DNA of 64,000 bases from Halonotius roseus (GTDB lineage: Archaea; Halobacteriota; Halobacteria; Halobacteriales; Haloferacaceae): assembly GCF_006861655.1 (NCBI RefSeq), contig NZ_SESI01000001.1, forward strand, positions 446,328-510,327, read 5' to 3'. Made by a program: the position numbers and the translations under genes. Below the pieces are notes generated by a model. It was given only the letters and a program-made list of their open reading frames with translations, was not told the origin of the DNA and ran no database searches. Shown in pieces: positions 43,998 to 53,528 of the stretch (position 1 is its first letter; each line of letters starts with the position of its first letter).

Positions 43998-45293
43998 TTA
44001 CTCGTCGCTCTCGATCTGCCCAGCAGAAATCGTCGCCACGATATTCCGAAGCGGATCAATCGTATCGATCCCCACGTCAGCAGACGCGGTCATTGCGTCA
44101 ACCTCCTCAATCGCAATGGTGAATCCAGTAATCGAATCCGTCGCTTTCAGGCGTTTCAGCTCGCTCGTAATACTGCCCTGAAGGGCGTCCCGAGTCGATT
44201 TCTTATGCAGGCTGCCGATGTACCGCTCGCTGTTCGCGTTGACAATATTCGTCACATAATCCACAATGAGGCGGTGAAGCACCTGCCGCATCGACGCCTC
44301 ATCCATATTGTCGTCCGAAACCGTCGTCAAATCCTCGACGATCCGTGCCCCACGACTCTCATCAGCCATCGGAACCGTACTCTGCCCAATGAGGTTCTGC
44401 TGGTCATCCGGCGAGAGCGTCACCGCGAGATCAGTCACCCCAGAGAGCCGCTTAAACATCGGGCTCGAATTGATCCCCAGCGAAGCCCGCAGCCCACAGT
44501 AGGCCCCAATAATGCTCAGATCATCCGCAGTCCGGGCCGGGTAGAGAAGCTGAAGCCGGGAGGAATCGTAGGCGACCTCGTAAGCGAACGTATCGGGGAT
44601 ACGGGGAGCCGCACCAGCGACAACCACCATGAACTCATAGCGATTGGTGGCAACGACCGCCTTCGTGTGGGCGTATCCAACCGCCGCACTGTTCTCGTTA
44701 AGAAGCCCAACTACGTCAACGATGTTTCCAGCCGTGTCGATCAGCGCGTCGGTGGCCGCATCATAATCGTAGTACGTGTAATCGACCTCGCCGCTCGTGG
44801 ACGGAGCCGCATCAAGCTCAAACGCCCCGCTACTGGGATTGTAATGAACGGTGTCCGTTCCAACGGTCTCCGTTGCCGGATCGTGATAGGTCAGAACAGC
44901 GTCTTTCCCCGTGCCATCAACCGAAAACGCAACCTCGCTGGGGCTCTCCGAGACCGGCGCGTTTTCCAGCACACCGGAGGTCGAAGCGAGCCCAGAGAGG
45001 TCTTCGCCGACGACCTCAACTGCCTCAGCGGCGACAGCATAGACCGGATACGCGCCCTCGGTCAATGCCTGCACTACGTTCTCTGCGAGTTGCGAGCCCG
45101 CCCCGAACAGCGTCCGGGCCTTCACCGGGGTTCGGATAATTTCCAGTTCGTTCGCCGTCGCTGTACCGTTCGCCAAGTCTGCTTCCCCAACCAGCCCGAT
45201 CTGACCGGGCGCACCGATATTGACAGCCGTGCTGTCGGCCGATTCGATGTTCGTCTGGACGCCGGGAAGAATAGTATTGCCAATAGAAACCAT
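43998..45293 (-). CDS. Tail sheath protein
   Basis: A 431-residue contractile sheath subunit. N-terminal arm VSIGNTILPGVQTNIESADSTAVNIGAPGQIGLVGEAD is typical of archaeal/phage sheaths. The insertion domain (about 85-200) is beta-rich. The C-terminal core includes FAYEVAYDSSRLQLLYPARTADDLSIIGAYCGLRASLGINSSP and RQVLHRLIVDYVTNIVNANSERYIG (about 335-362), matching the conserved C-terminal sheath domain. The gene proves a contractile tail and is followed by the tube gene. Confidence 0.92.
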   Translation of the reverse strand: MVSIGNTILPGVQTNIESADSTAVNIGAPGQIGLVGEADLANGTATANELEIIRTPVKARTLFGAGSQLAENVVQALTEGAYPVYAVAAEAVEVVGEDLSGLASTSGVLENAPVSESPSEVAFSVDGTGKDAVLTYHDPATETVGTDTVHYNPSSGAFELDAAPSTSGEVDYTYYDYDAATDALIDTAGNIVDVVGLLNENSAAVGYAHTKAVVATNRYEFMVVVAGAAPRIPDTFAYEVAYDSSRLQLLYPARTADDLSIIGAYCGLRASLGINSSPMFKRLSGVTDLAVTLSPDDQQNLIGQSTVPMADESRGARIVEDLTTVSDDNMDEASMRQVLHRLIVDYVTNIVNANSERYIGSLHKKSTRDALQGSITSELKRLKATDSITGFTIAIEEVDAMTASADVGIDTIDPLRNIVATISAGQIESDE

Positions 45294-45325
45294 AGTAAAT
45301 GTCGTAAAGTGTTCAGATCCGTCCG

Positions 45326-45835
45326 TCAGTTACCGCTCGTGACGCTCTCTTGGACGGTCGTGAGAGTGTCTTCCAGCCGGTCTGTCCGGCTTACGTAATT
45401 GAACCGAATCGTCAGCCCGCCCTCATACCAGTCGGGTTCAACAACCGGATTGTTACGCGGTTCTGCATCGCCGACTTCCCATTCAAATGAATCAGCATCG
45501 AAGTCCTGCGCCCGATATTCGAAGCCAAGAAAATGGTCGGCAACATCCGAGAGCCACCGATCTCGAAGGCCCTCCTCATACGTTCGCATCGTCACATCGA
45601 ACTTCATCCGGTAATACCGGTGTAGCTCCTCGCCGATTGCATCACCCGTGGTATCAGTGAGAATGCCGCCGAATGGGTTCGCCCCGTTGACCGAGATCCG
45701 GGTAGTATCCCACGACAGAATACATGCCGGCGGTCTCGAATCACTATCGCCGCCGGCCGTTCGAACCGACACAGCATCGGGAAGGGCCGCAGCGAGTTCA
45801 AACAGCGATTGCTGGACGATATCTTGTTCTTTCAC
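45326..45835 (-). CDS. Tail terminator/completion protein (putative)
   Basis: A 169-residue protein beginning at a GTG that shares bases with the upstream TGA (GTGA). Just upstream of the sheath gene, where tail completion proteins are found. The N-terminal helix (KEQDIVQQSLFELAAALPDAV) is followed by beta strands (RMKFDVTMRTYEEGLRDRWLSDVADHFLGFEY) like a gpU-type alpha/beta fold. Family not certain. Confidence 0.6.
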   Translation of the reverse strand: MKEQDIVQQSLFELAAALPDAVSVRTAGGDSDSRPPACILSWDTTRISVNGANPFGGILTDTTGDAIGEELHRYYRMKFDVTMRTYEEGLRDRWLSDVADHFLGFEYRAQDFDADSFEWEVGDAEPRNNPVVEPDWYEGGLTIRFNYVSRTDRLEDTLTTVQESVTSGN

Positions 45836-46011
45836 AATTTCCTGAGTGCAATCGTAATCTGCTTCGCGGTACGATCAGCCGCATTCGCTTCGGCCCACAG
45901 CCGGGCCTTCCGCATATAGTGAATCCCCTCGATCCCGTCTTTGTAGATCCGATCTTGCAGCCAAAACGCCAAGTACACCGTCTCGCTGTCGTATTGATCT
46001 AAATCGCCCAT
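45832..46011 (-). CDS. Small head-tail module protein
   Basis: A 59-residue ORF (MGDLDQYDSE...AFWLQDRIYKDG...IALRKL). Its ATG overlaps the previous stop by one base (TGATG) and its stop overlaps the next start. The tight coupling on both sides shows it is a real gene. It is helical with an aromatic central part; no family recognised. Its location is between the gp10-like protein and the tail terminator. Confidence 0.72.
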   Translation of the reverse strand: MGDLDQYDSETVYLAFWLQDRIYKDGIEGIHYMRKARLWAEANAADRTAKQITIALRKL

Positions 46012-46391
46012 CAGTCAGGGGCGAATCCAGTCCCGACCAAGTGAGCCTTCACCCACGGAACCAGATCCTCGACAGGCGGCTTCGTATCCGTGTATGAATA
46101 CGGCGTGTCACGCTTCGTTTCCGTCCCCGAGACCCCCCGTTCCTGTGCCGGAGCGTGCGGGGCGACGTTCCGAACCGAAAGGACATTCTTACTGCCAAAG
46201 TTCAGTGTCGCCGTTTCGAAGCCCTCAATGAGCTGATAGCGAAAGACCGCGCCCTCCGTCCGAATATGACGCTGGGCCGTGTCCTCGATCCCGCGTGCGA
46301 TCTCATCTTGTGCATCACTGATCCCAGCTTCAATCCGATCTTCGATCTGCTCAGCAACCGCTTTCGAATCAACGTCAACTGAAAACCGCAT
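46011..46391 (-). CDS. HK97 gp10-like head-tail component
   Basis: A 126-residue protein. The N-terminus (FSVDVDSKAVAEQIEDRIEAGISDAQDEIARGIEDTAQRHI) is the long helix typical of HK97-gp10/tail completion proteins, followed by the beta strand region SVRNVAPHAPAQERGVSG, where the family has VGTxxxYAxxxEFG. The order portal-capsid-connectors-gp10-tail supports it. Confidence 0.78.
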   Translation of the reverse strand: MRFSVDVDSKAVAEQIEDRIEAGISDAQDEIARGIEDTAQRHIRTEGAVFRYQLIEGFETATLNFGSKNVLSVRNVAPHAPAQERGVSGTETKRDTPYSYTDTKPPVEDLVPWVKAHLVGTGFAPD

Positions 46392-46765
46392 CAGGCCGAC
46401 CCCGTTACCAGCGTCGTATTCGCCTCAACGTGTGTTGGATACGTCGTCATCGAGTCGATCTCAAACGTCTCACCAGCGTACACAACCCGGAAGCCCGCTT
46501 GGACAGCCGTATCGTGTGTCAGTACCAACAGCGGAGAATCAGCCGGGAGACGACCACCCAAATGCCGTTCTGACACCGGATTCGTCGCCCCCGACCCATA
46601 CACCTTGACGACCCGCTCAACGCCGAATGAAACAAACTGTTCATCCGCGGTGGATTTCCCATATCCGTCATGGCCGGCGTCACCAGCCGGTTCCGACAGG
46701 ACACAGACTTCGCCCAGTCGGTTGATTGCGACCGTGGCCCGCCGCCGCTTGGCGTGTAGAATCAT
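46391..46765 (-). CDS. Head-tail stopper/adaptor protein (putative)
   Basis: A 124-residue beta-rich protein (RRATVAINRLGEVCVLSE..., GFRVVYAGETFEIDSMTTYPTHVEANTTLVTG). The terminal strands resemble SPP1 gp16-type stopper proteins, which close the head after packaging. It overlaps both neighbours by one base. Assignment is by order and fold-like pattern. Confidence 0.62.
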   Translation of the reverse strand: MILHAKRRRATVAINRLGEVCVLSEPAGDAGHDGYGKSTADEQFVSFGVERVVKVYGSGATNPVSERHLGGRLPADSPLLVLTHDTAVQAGFRVVYAGETFEIDSMTTYPTHVEANTTLVTGSA

Positions 46766-47175
46766 TATTCTGGATCAGTGGCCGAGTTATCGTACTCATA
46801 CGTGCGGTTGCTCCGCTGTCCTTTCAGGTGTCCTCGCGGGCGGCCGCCACCGAGTGAATGGTAGTTCCGCCAAAAATTATCGAAGTAAAACGAATTGTTC
46901 GATCCGCTCGAATCCACATCCAACTCCGAGATACTGAACGAACCGCCGTCGATCTCGCCGGTTTTGATCTTCGCAAACAGACACGTCAACCAGAACAGTG
47001 TTCGCTCTGCCTGTAGGTCGGCATAGAAATCAATGTCCTCGTTGTTCTTACTCGATTGAATCTCCCGCTTCGTGAGCGACACAAGCTCCTGAAGGCCGGT
47101 ATCATCGAGAATGAGCGCATCGTAGTCAGTTATGGCACGGACTTCGGCCTTCAGTGATGTATCGTCAGTTGCCAT
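46765..47175 (-). CDS. Head-tail connector protein (putative)
   Basis: A 136-residue mostly helical protein immediately after the capsid gene, where gp6/gp15-type connectors occur. DDTGLQELVSLTKREIQSSKNNEDIDFYADLQAERTLFWLTCLFAKIKTGEI forms the expected helix bundle. The C-terminal part is Gly/Arg/Asn rich and may contact the portal. Confidence 0.65.
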   Translation of the reverse strand: MATDDTSLKAEVRAITDYDALILDDTGLQELVSLTKREIQSSKNNEDIDFYADLQAERTLFWLTCLFAKIKTGEIDGGSFSISELDVDSSGSNNSFYFDNFWRNYHSLGGGRPRGHLKGQRSNRTYEYDNSATDPE

Positions 47176-47196
47176 GAGAAATCAGTCGCCCGCCGA

Positions 47197-48165
47197 TCAG
47201 GCGATGTTGTCAGCAGTGAACTTGACAGCCGCAAGCGGGTCGGCCATCTTCGCGCCCTTTCGCATCGAGCCGTAGGCACCGAGCAGGGCCGCCGGATCGC
47301 CGAAGGCACCACCAGCACCCCCAATCGGGGCACCAGTGTTGTCAGTCAGTTCGACCGGGCGAACCGTATTCGTCTTGATCGGCGTGTCGTCAGCAATGAT
47401 ATACACGTCATCAGATTCCGAACCATTGAGCCACGCCGTCTGGACGAATCGAACGCCATCTTCGCGGAGCGTCTGTTCCATCGAAGCACCCTCACGAAGC
47501 CCCTCTGCCTCGGGAATGTAGTAGTTCGTCCCGTCCGTCCGCTCCTCGATCAGCGCGTCGGCGAAGTCCTGTCCACAGATTCCGAGCCGCGGCGTCTTGC
47601 CGTGTTCTCGAAGATCCTTGTTGACCATACGGACGTGTTTCGACGCCCGGTGAGCGTCCGTATCGCCGAAGACGCCTTCCGTATCAGCATAGGTGTGATT
47701 GTGGGTGTCACTGAACGACTGACCCGCGTAGTCTTCGGGCGTGAACCAAAGCTGGGAGCCATCAGCAACCCCGTTCTTGAGAACGTCGAACAGAACCTCG
47801 AAGTCCTTGGTCTCCGCGCCCTTGATTAGCTCCTGAAACTCGTCGCGGAGCATTTCGCTGGGGTTGTCCTCGATGAACTCGCGGGAGTAGCCCAGAGATC
47901 GGCTGTAGGACTTGACCGAGAACGCCATCTGGGTCGAATCCATCGTGCCGGTTTTCGCGTGTTCCATCTCTGCAACTTCCTCCCACGTCATGTCCCCAGT
48001 CCGCTGAAGGAACACACGGGAGGAGACTTCCTGCGTCAGACCGGACAGAAAGCCCTTGGGAGCGTCATTGTAGAGGTCGATCAGTTCAACACCGTAGTCG
48101 AGCAGTTCAGAAAGCGGAATGTCGTCTTTCGTCGTAAGCTGTCGCTGTCGGGAAGGGTTTGCCAT
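47197..48165 (-). CDS. Major capsid protein (HK97 fold)
   Basis: The 322-residue product is in the middle of the head module, after the protease, scaffold and decoration-like genes. A basic N-terminal arm (ANPSRQRQLTTKDDIPLSELLDYGVEL), the E-loop-like region (VFLQRTGDMTWEEVAEMEHAKTGTMDSTQMAFSVKSYSRSLGYSREFI), and a C-terminal A-domain-like part (LREDGVRFVQTAWLNGSESDDVYIIAD) fit an HK97-type major capsid protein. Abundance would be highest in virions. Confidence 0.85.
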   Translation of the reverse strand: MANPSRQRQLTTKDDIPLSELLDYGVELIDLYNDAPKGFLSGLTQEVSSRVFLQRTGDMTWEEVAEMEHAKTGTMDSTQMAFSVKSYSRSLGYSREFIEDNPSEMLRDEFQELIKGAETKDFEVLFDVLKNGVADGSQLWFTPEDYAGQSFSDTHNHTYADTEGVFGDTDAHRASKHVRMVNKDLREHGKTPRLGICGQDFADALIEERTDGTNYYIPEAEGLREGASMEQTLREDGVRFVQTAWLNGSESDDVYIIADDTPIKTNTVRPVELTDNTGAPIGGAGGAFGDPAALLGAYGSMRKGAKMADPLAAVKFTADNIA

Positions 48166-48210
48166 TAGATTAAATCTCCAAAAATGTTAGTAGTAGAACA
48201 GTTGCTCAGA

Positions 48211-48693
48211 TCAAGCCACGTTGCTGTAGCCGGTCTCAACATCGACGAAGACCGTTTCTCCGTCACCAGTTGCCTCGCCGACGACCTGTTCAATGTCGCC
48301 GGTCGTTGCCGGGGGCGTCTGGGTATATGCACCGGAAGCACCGAGATAGACAGGCTGACCGGGGGTGAAGCCCCAATCCTCGTCTGCATTCTCGATGATA
48401 ATGCCGTATTTCACCACGCCAACACGGGCTTCACCGATTAGCTCGCGGTTAGCCTCGATAATGACCCGAACCTCCTCCTGAGAGAAGTCGGTCGGATCGG
48501 TGACAGGGGCCGCCAGCACGCCCGACGCGTTCACCTCGGCCCCGCCATTGGCCTCTGCGACTGCATCGGCCTGTACCCAATCGCCGTCAGCATTGCGACC
48601 AACAAGATCGCCCTCTTGGCCGGCAAACTGGGAAACTGCACCGTCTCGGTTAATAGGCTGTTCTGCGCCAGTCGAAATTCGTGCGTGAACCAT
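48211..48693 (-). CDS. Capsid decoration/DUF2190-like protein (putative)
   Basis: A 160-residue protein upstream of the capsid gene. Repeated small beta modules (GQEGDLVGRNADGDWVQADA, GFTPGQPVYLGASGAYTQTPPATTGDIEQVVGEATGDGETVFVDVE) follow the pattern of phage decoration proteins in which GxPVYLG and VGxAxS-type segments recur. It could stabilise the capsid lattice. Confidence 0.72.
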   Translation of the reverse strand: MVHARISTGAEQPINRDGAVSQFAGQEGDLVGRNADGDWVQADAVAEANGGAEVNASGVLAAPVTDPTDFSQEEVRVIIEANRELIGEARVGVVKYGIIIENADEDWGFTPGQPVYLGASGAYTQTPPATTGDIEQVVGEATGDGETVFVDVETGYSNVA

Positions 48694-48714
48694 AGAAGTA
48701 GAAAAGAGAGAAAT

Positions 48715-49212
48715 TTACAGCGAAAGCAGGCTGTTCAGGTCATCCTCGGCCTGATCCGAGAACGAACTGCCACCAGAGCCGCCGGAGCCGGTCGGAGCGC
48801 GGTCGGGCTTCTCATCGAAGGTTGTCCCCTCGTCCCCACCGTCGTCGTCATCATCGTCATCGTCGTCGCCAGCAGCCGCGTCCGTATCCAGTGAGAAGGA
48901 GCCCATCGCGTCAGCCTTCCCGATAAGCTCGGACAGACTGAATCGATCAGCAACCTCATCGGCATCGAACATCTCGGTCTCACTGGCAACGACCTCCGCG
49001 AAGTTCGCAACCAACGTTGATTCCGTCTCCGAGAAGTCAGCAATCTCACCTTCGAGATCGGCGACCGTCTCGCTTAGCTCGTCCCGCTCAGATTCGATTT
49101 CACTGTAGTCAGCAACGTTGTCCTCGTGTTTCGTCATGAACTCGCTGAGAGTCGAACGAAGCTCGTCGTCGTCCATCTCATCAGGAGCCTTGTTAAATTC
49201 GAAAATATCCAT
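48715..49212 (-). CDS. Scaffolding protein (putative)
   Basis: A 165-residue very acidic protein with a long coiled coil (YSEIESERDELSETVADLEGEIADFSE, about 36-62), a run of nine Asp (about 115-125) and a Gly/Ser-rich tail. This composition, and a position between the prohead protease and capsid genes, is typical of scaffold. It ends one base before the protease gene's stop-adjacent region; likely coupled. Confidence 0.78.
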   Translation of the reverse strand: MDIFEFNKAPDEMDDDELRSTLSEFMTKHEDNVADYSEIESERDELSETVADLEGEIADFSETESTLVANFAEVVASETEMFDADEVADRFSLSELIGKADAMGSFSLDTDAAAGDDDDDDDDDGGDEGTTFDEKPDRAPTGSGGSGGSSFSDQAEDDLNSLLSL

Positions 49213-50109
49213 TTAGATAGTCCGCAGTTGGCTCGTGACCGTAACCAATTGACTACCCGAAAATCCTGAGCCATCGGATTCGGCGGGTTCTGCATCGCCC
49301 GTGTAGAGAATGAGATCATCAAACCCAGCAGTGACCGTCTCGTTCGCGTTGACCAACACCCCGTCTTCTTCGGTATGGAGTGTGACCATCGCAACAGCTC
49401 GCTCGGAGTCAATGGTAACGACCAGACCCTTCATCAACGAGGTTGCTTGCCACTCAACCAGATCGCCCTCATCCCAGAGCCGGTCGCCCAACTCCTTATC
49501 CCCAGCCCGCTCAGCGAACTGGGGCGATAAGCCACCATCATCATAGCCGGCCGGGAACGGCGTCAAACTAAATTCCTGCAATCGTGCATCAACGAACTCG
49601 GCGGGTTCCCCGCGCTTCGAAGTCCCGGCGACCTCGACCGTGCGGGGATCAAGCCCAATCGATCCATCACTGATTGCCGGCGGATCGTGGGTGAAGTCAG
49701 CAATCGTATCTTCCCGAATCCGGCTCCCCGTCGCCGGGACGTGAGCCATCACTTTCAGGTAGCCATCAGCGAATTTCACCCGTTGACCATACACCCACCC
49801 AACGTTCGCCTGCTGGGATTGGCTATGATCGAACTGAAGTGGAATCCGATCCGGGTACTGTTTCGACGCAACGGCTTGCAGGAACTCGGGTGTGATTTCG
49901 ACCTCAAACGGCGTTCCCTCGTGCCGAAGGCCGGGCTCCATCGCCGCGAAAATCACGTCAATGGAACCATCCTCAAGCTCTCGAACACCGTATTCGTTGA
50001 ATCCGTCTCCAACCCCATCGAGAACACTGTTCGGCGTCGAAAACTCGATATTCATGCCGAACGTGGTACTCGGATCGTCAGAGTCGGTCGTAGCTGTCGC
50101 CATTGTCAC
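49213..50109 (-). CDS. Prohead protease (U35-like)
   Basis: A 298-residue protein with the herpes/HK97-type protease pattern: His in RIPLQFDHSQSQQANVGWVYG (about 97), Ser in RLQEFSLTPFPAGYDDGG (about 184-188), and the intermediate strand KFADGYLKVMAHV. It cleaves scaffold and capsid arms after prohead assembly. The C-terminal domain (about 215-298) is extra relative to small proteases and may assist targeting. Two starts (M1 or M3) are possible. Confidence 0.82.
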   Translation of the reverse strand: MTMATATTDSDDPSTTFGMNIEFSTPNSVLDGVGDGFNEYGVRELEDGSIDVIFAAMEPGLRHEGTPFEVEITPEFLQAVASKQYPDRIPLQFDHSQSQQANVGWVYGQRVKFADGYLKVMAHVPATGSRIREDTIADFTHDPPAISDGSIGLDPRTVEVAGTSKRGEPAEFVDARLQEFSLTPFPAGYDDGGLSPQFAERAGDKELGDRLWDEGDLVEWQATSLMKGLVVTIDSERAVAMVTLHTEEDGVLVNANETVTAGFDDLILYTGDAEPAESDGSGFSGSQLVTVTSQLRTI

Positions 50110-50372
50110 ACCCAGAGATAGCCCTGTATTTTGGCCCAGAACGTCGTGAGACCCGCACCGAGGCCAAAGGTCAGTGCGTTAATGATCGTTGAATTGCGCC
50201 GAATATCAGACGCGTTCTGCTCGGCCGTCGTTTCAACAATCGACAGTTGACTTTGTAACCGAGTCGTCCGGTCGCTCATTCGTTCTAACTGTCCATCCAT
50301 CCGCTCCGTCCGTTCATCGAGACGATAGAGAATCGCCCGCACTTCCTCGTCCTCGATTTGATCTTCAACCAT
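50106..50372 (-). CDS. Coiled-coil membrane protein between portal and protease
   Basis: An 88-residue protein: heptad-like helix (LDERTERMDGQLERMSDRTTRLQSQLSIVETTAEQNASDIRR, about 18-58) then a hydrophobic segment INALTFGLGAGLTTFWAKI (about 64-82). It is an unusual insertion between portal and protease. It resembles small hemolysin XhlA-type anchors seen near lysis genes, but could be a virion component. It overlaps the protease start by 4 bases. Confidence 0.65.
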   Translation of the reverse strand: MVEDQIEDEEVRAILYRLDERTERMDGQLERMSDRTTRLQSQLSIVETTAEQNASDIRRNSTIINALTFGLGAGLTTFWAKIQGYLWV

Positions 50373-50378
50373 AGCTCA

Positions 50379-51815
50379 TTAGCTCTCAAGTGACTGTTTC
50401 GGGCGGTCACTGTCCCCAGAATTGTCCTCGTCCGGGTTATCACGAGTCTTGGCTTCACGACCAGCCGACTGGGCACCGCCGCCCGTATTCGTCGGCCGGC
50501 CACCATCAGCCCCGCGCTGAATCTCGTCGCCCTTCCCTGCTAACTGATTGATTTTCCGAATATGTTCAGCAAGATCAGCGTCACCGGGTAGCTCAGTTTC
50601 CGAGTCAATTCCGATCCGTTTGGCGGCGGCTTCAAACGTAAGTAATCCATTGTTCACCAGCTTGATCGCCATATCTGCGTCTAACCGCTCTTCCTCGCTG
50701 GAATGTTCCCCAAACTCAAATTGGGGCGGTAACACATCGGCCTCCGCTGGGTCACTGTCGCCAGCAAGAATGCTCACGAACAGTTGATGCCGGATAGACG
50801 ACCGAATCATCGACCGATACTTCTGAATCCGGCGGTCGAACTTCGGCATTGTCGCTACGGCTTCATTTCCACTGGAACTATCGACATTTCCAAGGAACGC
50901 AGGGACGCCTAACGCCGTGTAGATGCGCTGTAACAGGTGATTAAAGACTGGTTCAAGACGCATGGCACCCGCAGATGAAGACGTGCTTGAGACACCCACA
51001 ACATCGTGGTCAACGTCGTGTCCAACAGCCAGCATCGAATCCGGCTCGATCTCCGACACCGTATCCAACCAGCCATCAATCTGATCTTGTGACCACGGCC
51101 GGTCGTCAGACCCCAATTTCCAGATAACCGGTGGATACGCCTTCGTCGCAATGAAGCGGGCGTTGTCGATCTCCATATCGCGGAGCATATCGGCCTGTTC
51201 CTCACACCGCTCGATCAACGACCGGCCGAAATCCTCGCCGGGGTGACTATGGAATTTCAGTTCGGACAGCTCATACGGCTCGAACGGAATGTCGTCGCCG
51301 CCCTCCGTCTCCAAGATGTATTCTTGTACATCTCCGAACTCATCCGTCTGAATTTCCATCTGCTCTGTGGGCAGGACTTTTGGCTTGAATACATCGTCCT
51401 CAACGACGACCTCCAAGAACCCAGTCCCGTCAACAAGCGCGTGCCAAATCCACTGAAACAGTACATCCTCGAAATTCGATGTTTCAACCAACGCCTTCAG
51501 ATCCGCAATATCCTCGTCCGTCTGGTTCTCATCAGTTCCCACAACGTTCGCGGGCGTGATGTTGTAACCAGACCCAACTAAGAAATCAACGAGCGTGTCA
51601 ATCGCCTCGCCGACGTGGGGATCTGTATCCGCAATCAGTCGGTATTCTTGGATCTTTGCTTCGGGAGCCTCACTAACCCGTGGCTTGCCACCTTGGCCGC
51701 CAGCCTGCTTGACAACTGCTTTGGGCGAATCCAAAGCGAACTGTCCGGGGTATTGTTGACCGGGGAGATCCCCAGCAGAAGCTCGTCTTTGGATTTCGTC
51801 CTTGACCGTTCCCAT
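50379..51815 (-). CDS. Portal protein
   Basis: A 478-residue dodecameric channel of the capsid vertex. The wing/stem pattern is clear: EAKIQEYRLIADTDPHVGEAIDTLVDFLVGSG (about 50-81), a beta-rich clip region WKLGSDDRPWSQDQIDGWLDTVSEI, and a downstream helix LLQRIYTALGVPAFLGNVDSSSG (about 288-310) as in phage portals. The C-terminal tail is hydrophilic. The gene is 13 bases from the large terminase, the usual pairing. Confidence 0.9.
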   Translation of the reverse strand: MGTVKDEIQRRASAGDLPGQQYPGQFALDSPKAVVKQAGGQGGKPRVSEAPEAKIQEYRLIADTDPHVGEAIDTLVDFLVGSGYNITPANVVGTDENQTDEDIADLKALVETSNFEDVLFQWIWHALVDGTGFLEVVVEDDVFKPKVLPTEQMEIQTDEFGDVQEYILETEGGDDIPFEPYELSELKFHSHPGEDFGRSLIERCEEQADMLRDMEIDNARFIATKAYPPVIWKLGSDDRPWSQDQIDGWLDTVSEIEPDSMLAVGHDVDHDVVGVSSTSSSAGAMRLEPVFNHLLQRIYTALGVPAFLGNVDSSSGNEAVATMPKFDRRIQKYRSMIRSSIRHQLFVSILAGDSDPAEADVLPPQFEFGEHSSEEERLDADMAIKLVNNGLLTFEAAAKRIGIDSETELPGDADLAEHIRKINQLAGKGDEIQRGADGGRPTNTGGGAQSAGREAKTRDNPDEDNSGDSDRPKQSLES

Positions 51816-51827
51816 GTAGTAGTGAAA

Positions 51828-53525
51828 TTAACGCCGTGAGTGGCGCGATCTATAATTAGTCGCTGTATTGTACCCAGAGCCGCGCCGAGACACCGACCCA
51901 AACCCGTAGTTCCCAGAACCACCCTTCTTCGCGGGGGTTTTGGCTGTGATCGGATCTGCCTCAGAATCCGCCTGCTCGGGAGGCGACGGCGAGGTATCCG
52001 CCCGCTGATCGGCTTCCCGACCCGGTGCAACCGCATAGCCCGGCGGGAACGCGCCCAATACAGCCGCCATCGCCGTATCATCCTTCCCCGTCTCGCTGTT
52101 ATCCTTCCCAGAGAAATGCGGGACAGACCAATCCTCCTTCTTCTCCTTGATGATCGACGACAGTTCATCTTTGAACCGCTCATCAGGAATCAGAGAGACC
52201 CGCCCATTCCGCAGGGCGTTATTCATATCTCCCATCATCTTCTCGACCTGCTTCTTGTCGGAGAAATTGAAGCCAACACACGCCCGGCCGATCTTCTCGG
52301 TGAGCTGTCTATCGAACGTCTCTCCCGGCCCCGTCCGGTCTAAGACGACGAGATCCGCAGCCGTTTGCCGAAAAACCTGTGCCAGCCGGGTGCTGACCTG
52401 TCCCGCATTGCCTCGATCCGGGCGTTGGAACCCATTTCGGCCCAGCACGTCGTCATCAATGATCTCAATATACCGGTGGAACCGCCGATCCCCGATATGA
52501 TCGAAAATCTGCATCACCGTGTCGTCTTGGCTGATCCCAATATCGACACCGATCACCCGCAGATCCGCCCCATTCGGGACATGCAGCCCGGTCAGATAGT
52601 TCTCTTTTCTACCCTTCTCCATCGCCTCATCGATTGAGGGCTCCGAAAAGAAGCGGTACTCGTTGATGATTGGCCGGCAGAGGTACTCCTGCGCAAATCC
52701 CTCGGGATCAGCGGCCCGTTCCTCCTCGACCTGCCCGATGTTCATATCCGGCCGAACCGGTCGAACATCCTGTGTCAACAACGACGTGTTAATGTCGATC
52801 TCATCAGCCCCGTAGAACGACGGCTGCTTGATCGAGATAACGCCGACCTTCTCACCGGATTCATCATACCCGGTTGCAGTCCCCCGGTTGTGGGTCTGCA
52901 TGAACAGATCATTCTGCACATTCGGCGTGCTGACCTGCACCATCTTCCGGTCGTTACCCAACGAGAGGAACGCCCCGAAGGCCCTCGAAACACCCTGTTG
53001 GTCTTCCATGAAGGCCATCTCATCGAGCATGACAGCCCGAGCCGGATCGTCACCACGTTCCGCGTCTGGATTCGCTGAGAATGCCTCGTAGTGGGTTCCG
53101 TTCCACAACTCCACTTCCCCGTTATTGTTGACCTCAACCGGGATCTCGACGCGGGCGTGCTTGATTAACTTCTGAATGTCGCCAATTCGGTTCTCTGCCT
53201 GCCCGTACTTCCGGGCGACAAACGGATAGAACGAATTGGGAATGAACATCCCCTCAAGCAGAAACGCGACCACATAGATGAACGAGTAGCCGATCCGCCG
53301 GCCCTTGTAGTTGTTAATCTTGTGCGCGTCACCGTAGAAATACGCGTGAATGGCCTTCCGTTGAGCCTCGAACAGATCGAGATCCCCGACCGTTCCCGTA
53401 TCAATATCTTGAATCTGGAAGATGTCTTCTGCGATAAGATCAGGACGCCCCATCCACCGATCTTCTATGACCGACGAATCGACGCCAAGCTGCTCGGCGA
53501 AATCTTCCAACACATCCTCATCCAT
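51828..53525 (-). CDS. Terminase large subunit
   Basis: A 565-residue ATPase-nuclease motor for DNA packaging. The ATPase part has a deviant Walker A (NYKGRRIGYSFIY, about 73-85) and a Walker B with catalytic Glu in ARAVMLDEMAFMED (about 162-175), then a coupling motif QVSTPN (about 198). The RNase H-type nuclease has its acidic residues in RVIGVDIGISQDD (about 323-335), DLVVLDRTGPG (about 390-400) and GKDDTAMAAVLG (about 480-491). The basic, Ser/Gly-rich tail may bind the portal. Confidence 0.93.
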   Translation of the reverse strand: MDEDVLEDFAEQLGVDSSVIEDRWMGRPDLIAEDIFQIQDIDTGTVGDLDLFEAQRKAIHAYFYGDAHKINNYKGRRIGYSFIYVVAFLLEGMFIPNSFYPFVARKYGQAENRIGDIQKLIKHARVEIPVEVNNNGEVELWNGTHYEAFSANPDAERGDDPARAVMLDEMAFMEDQQGVSRAFGAFLSLGNDRKMVQVSTPNVQNDLFMQTHNRGTATGYDESGEKVGVISIKQPSFYGADEIDINTSLLTQDVRPVRPDMNIGQVEEERAADPEGFAQEYLCRPIINEYRFFSEPSIDEAMEKGRKENYLTGLHVPNGADLRVIGVDIGISQDDTVMQIFDHIGDRRFHRYIEIIDDDVLGRNGFQRPDRGNAGQVSTRLAQVFRQTAADLVVLDRTGPGETFDRQLTEKIGRACVGFNFSDKKQVEKMMGDMNNALRNGRVSLIPDERFKDELSSIIKEKKEDWSVPHFSGKDNSETGKDDTAMAAVLGAFPPGYAVAPGREADQRADTSPSPPEQADSEADPITAKTPAKKGGSGNYGFGSVSRRGSGYNTATNYRSRHSRR

Positions 53526-53528
53526 CAG

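Noticed and set aside
32822..45293. Tailocin or extracellular contractile injection system
   Set aside because: Terminase, portal, protease, scaffold and capsid genes are present in the same operon, so it is a full virus.
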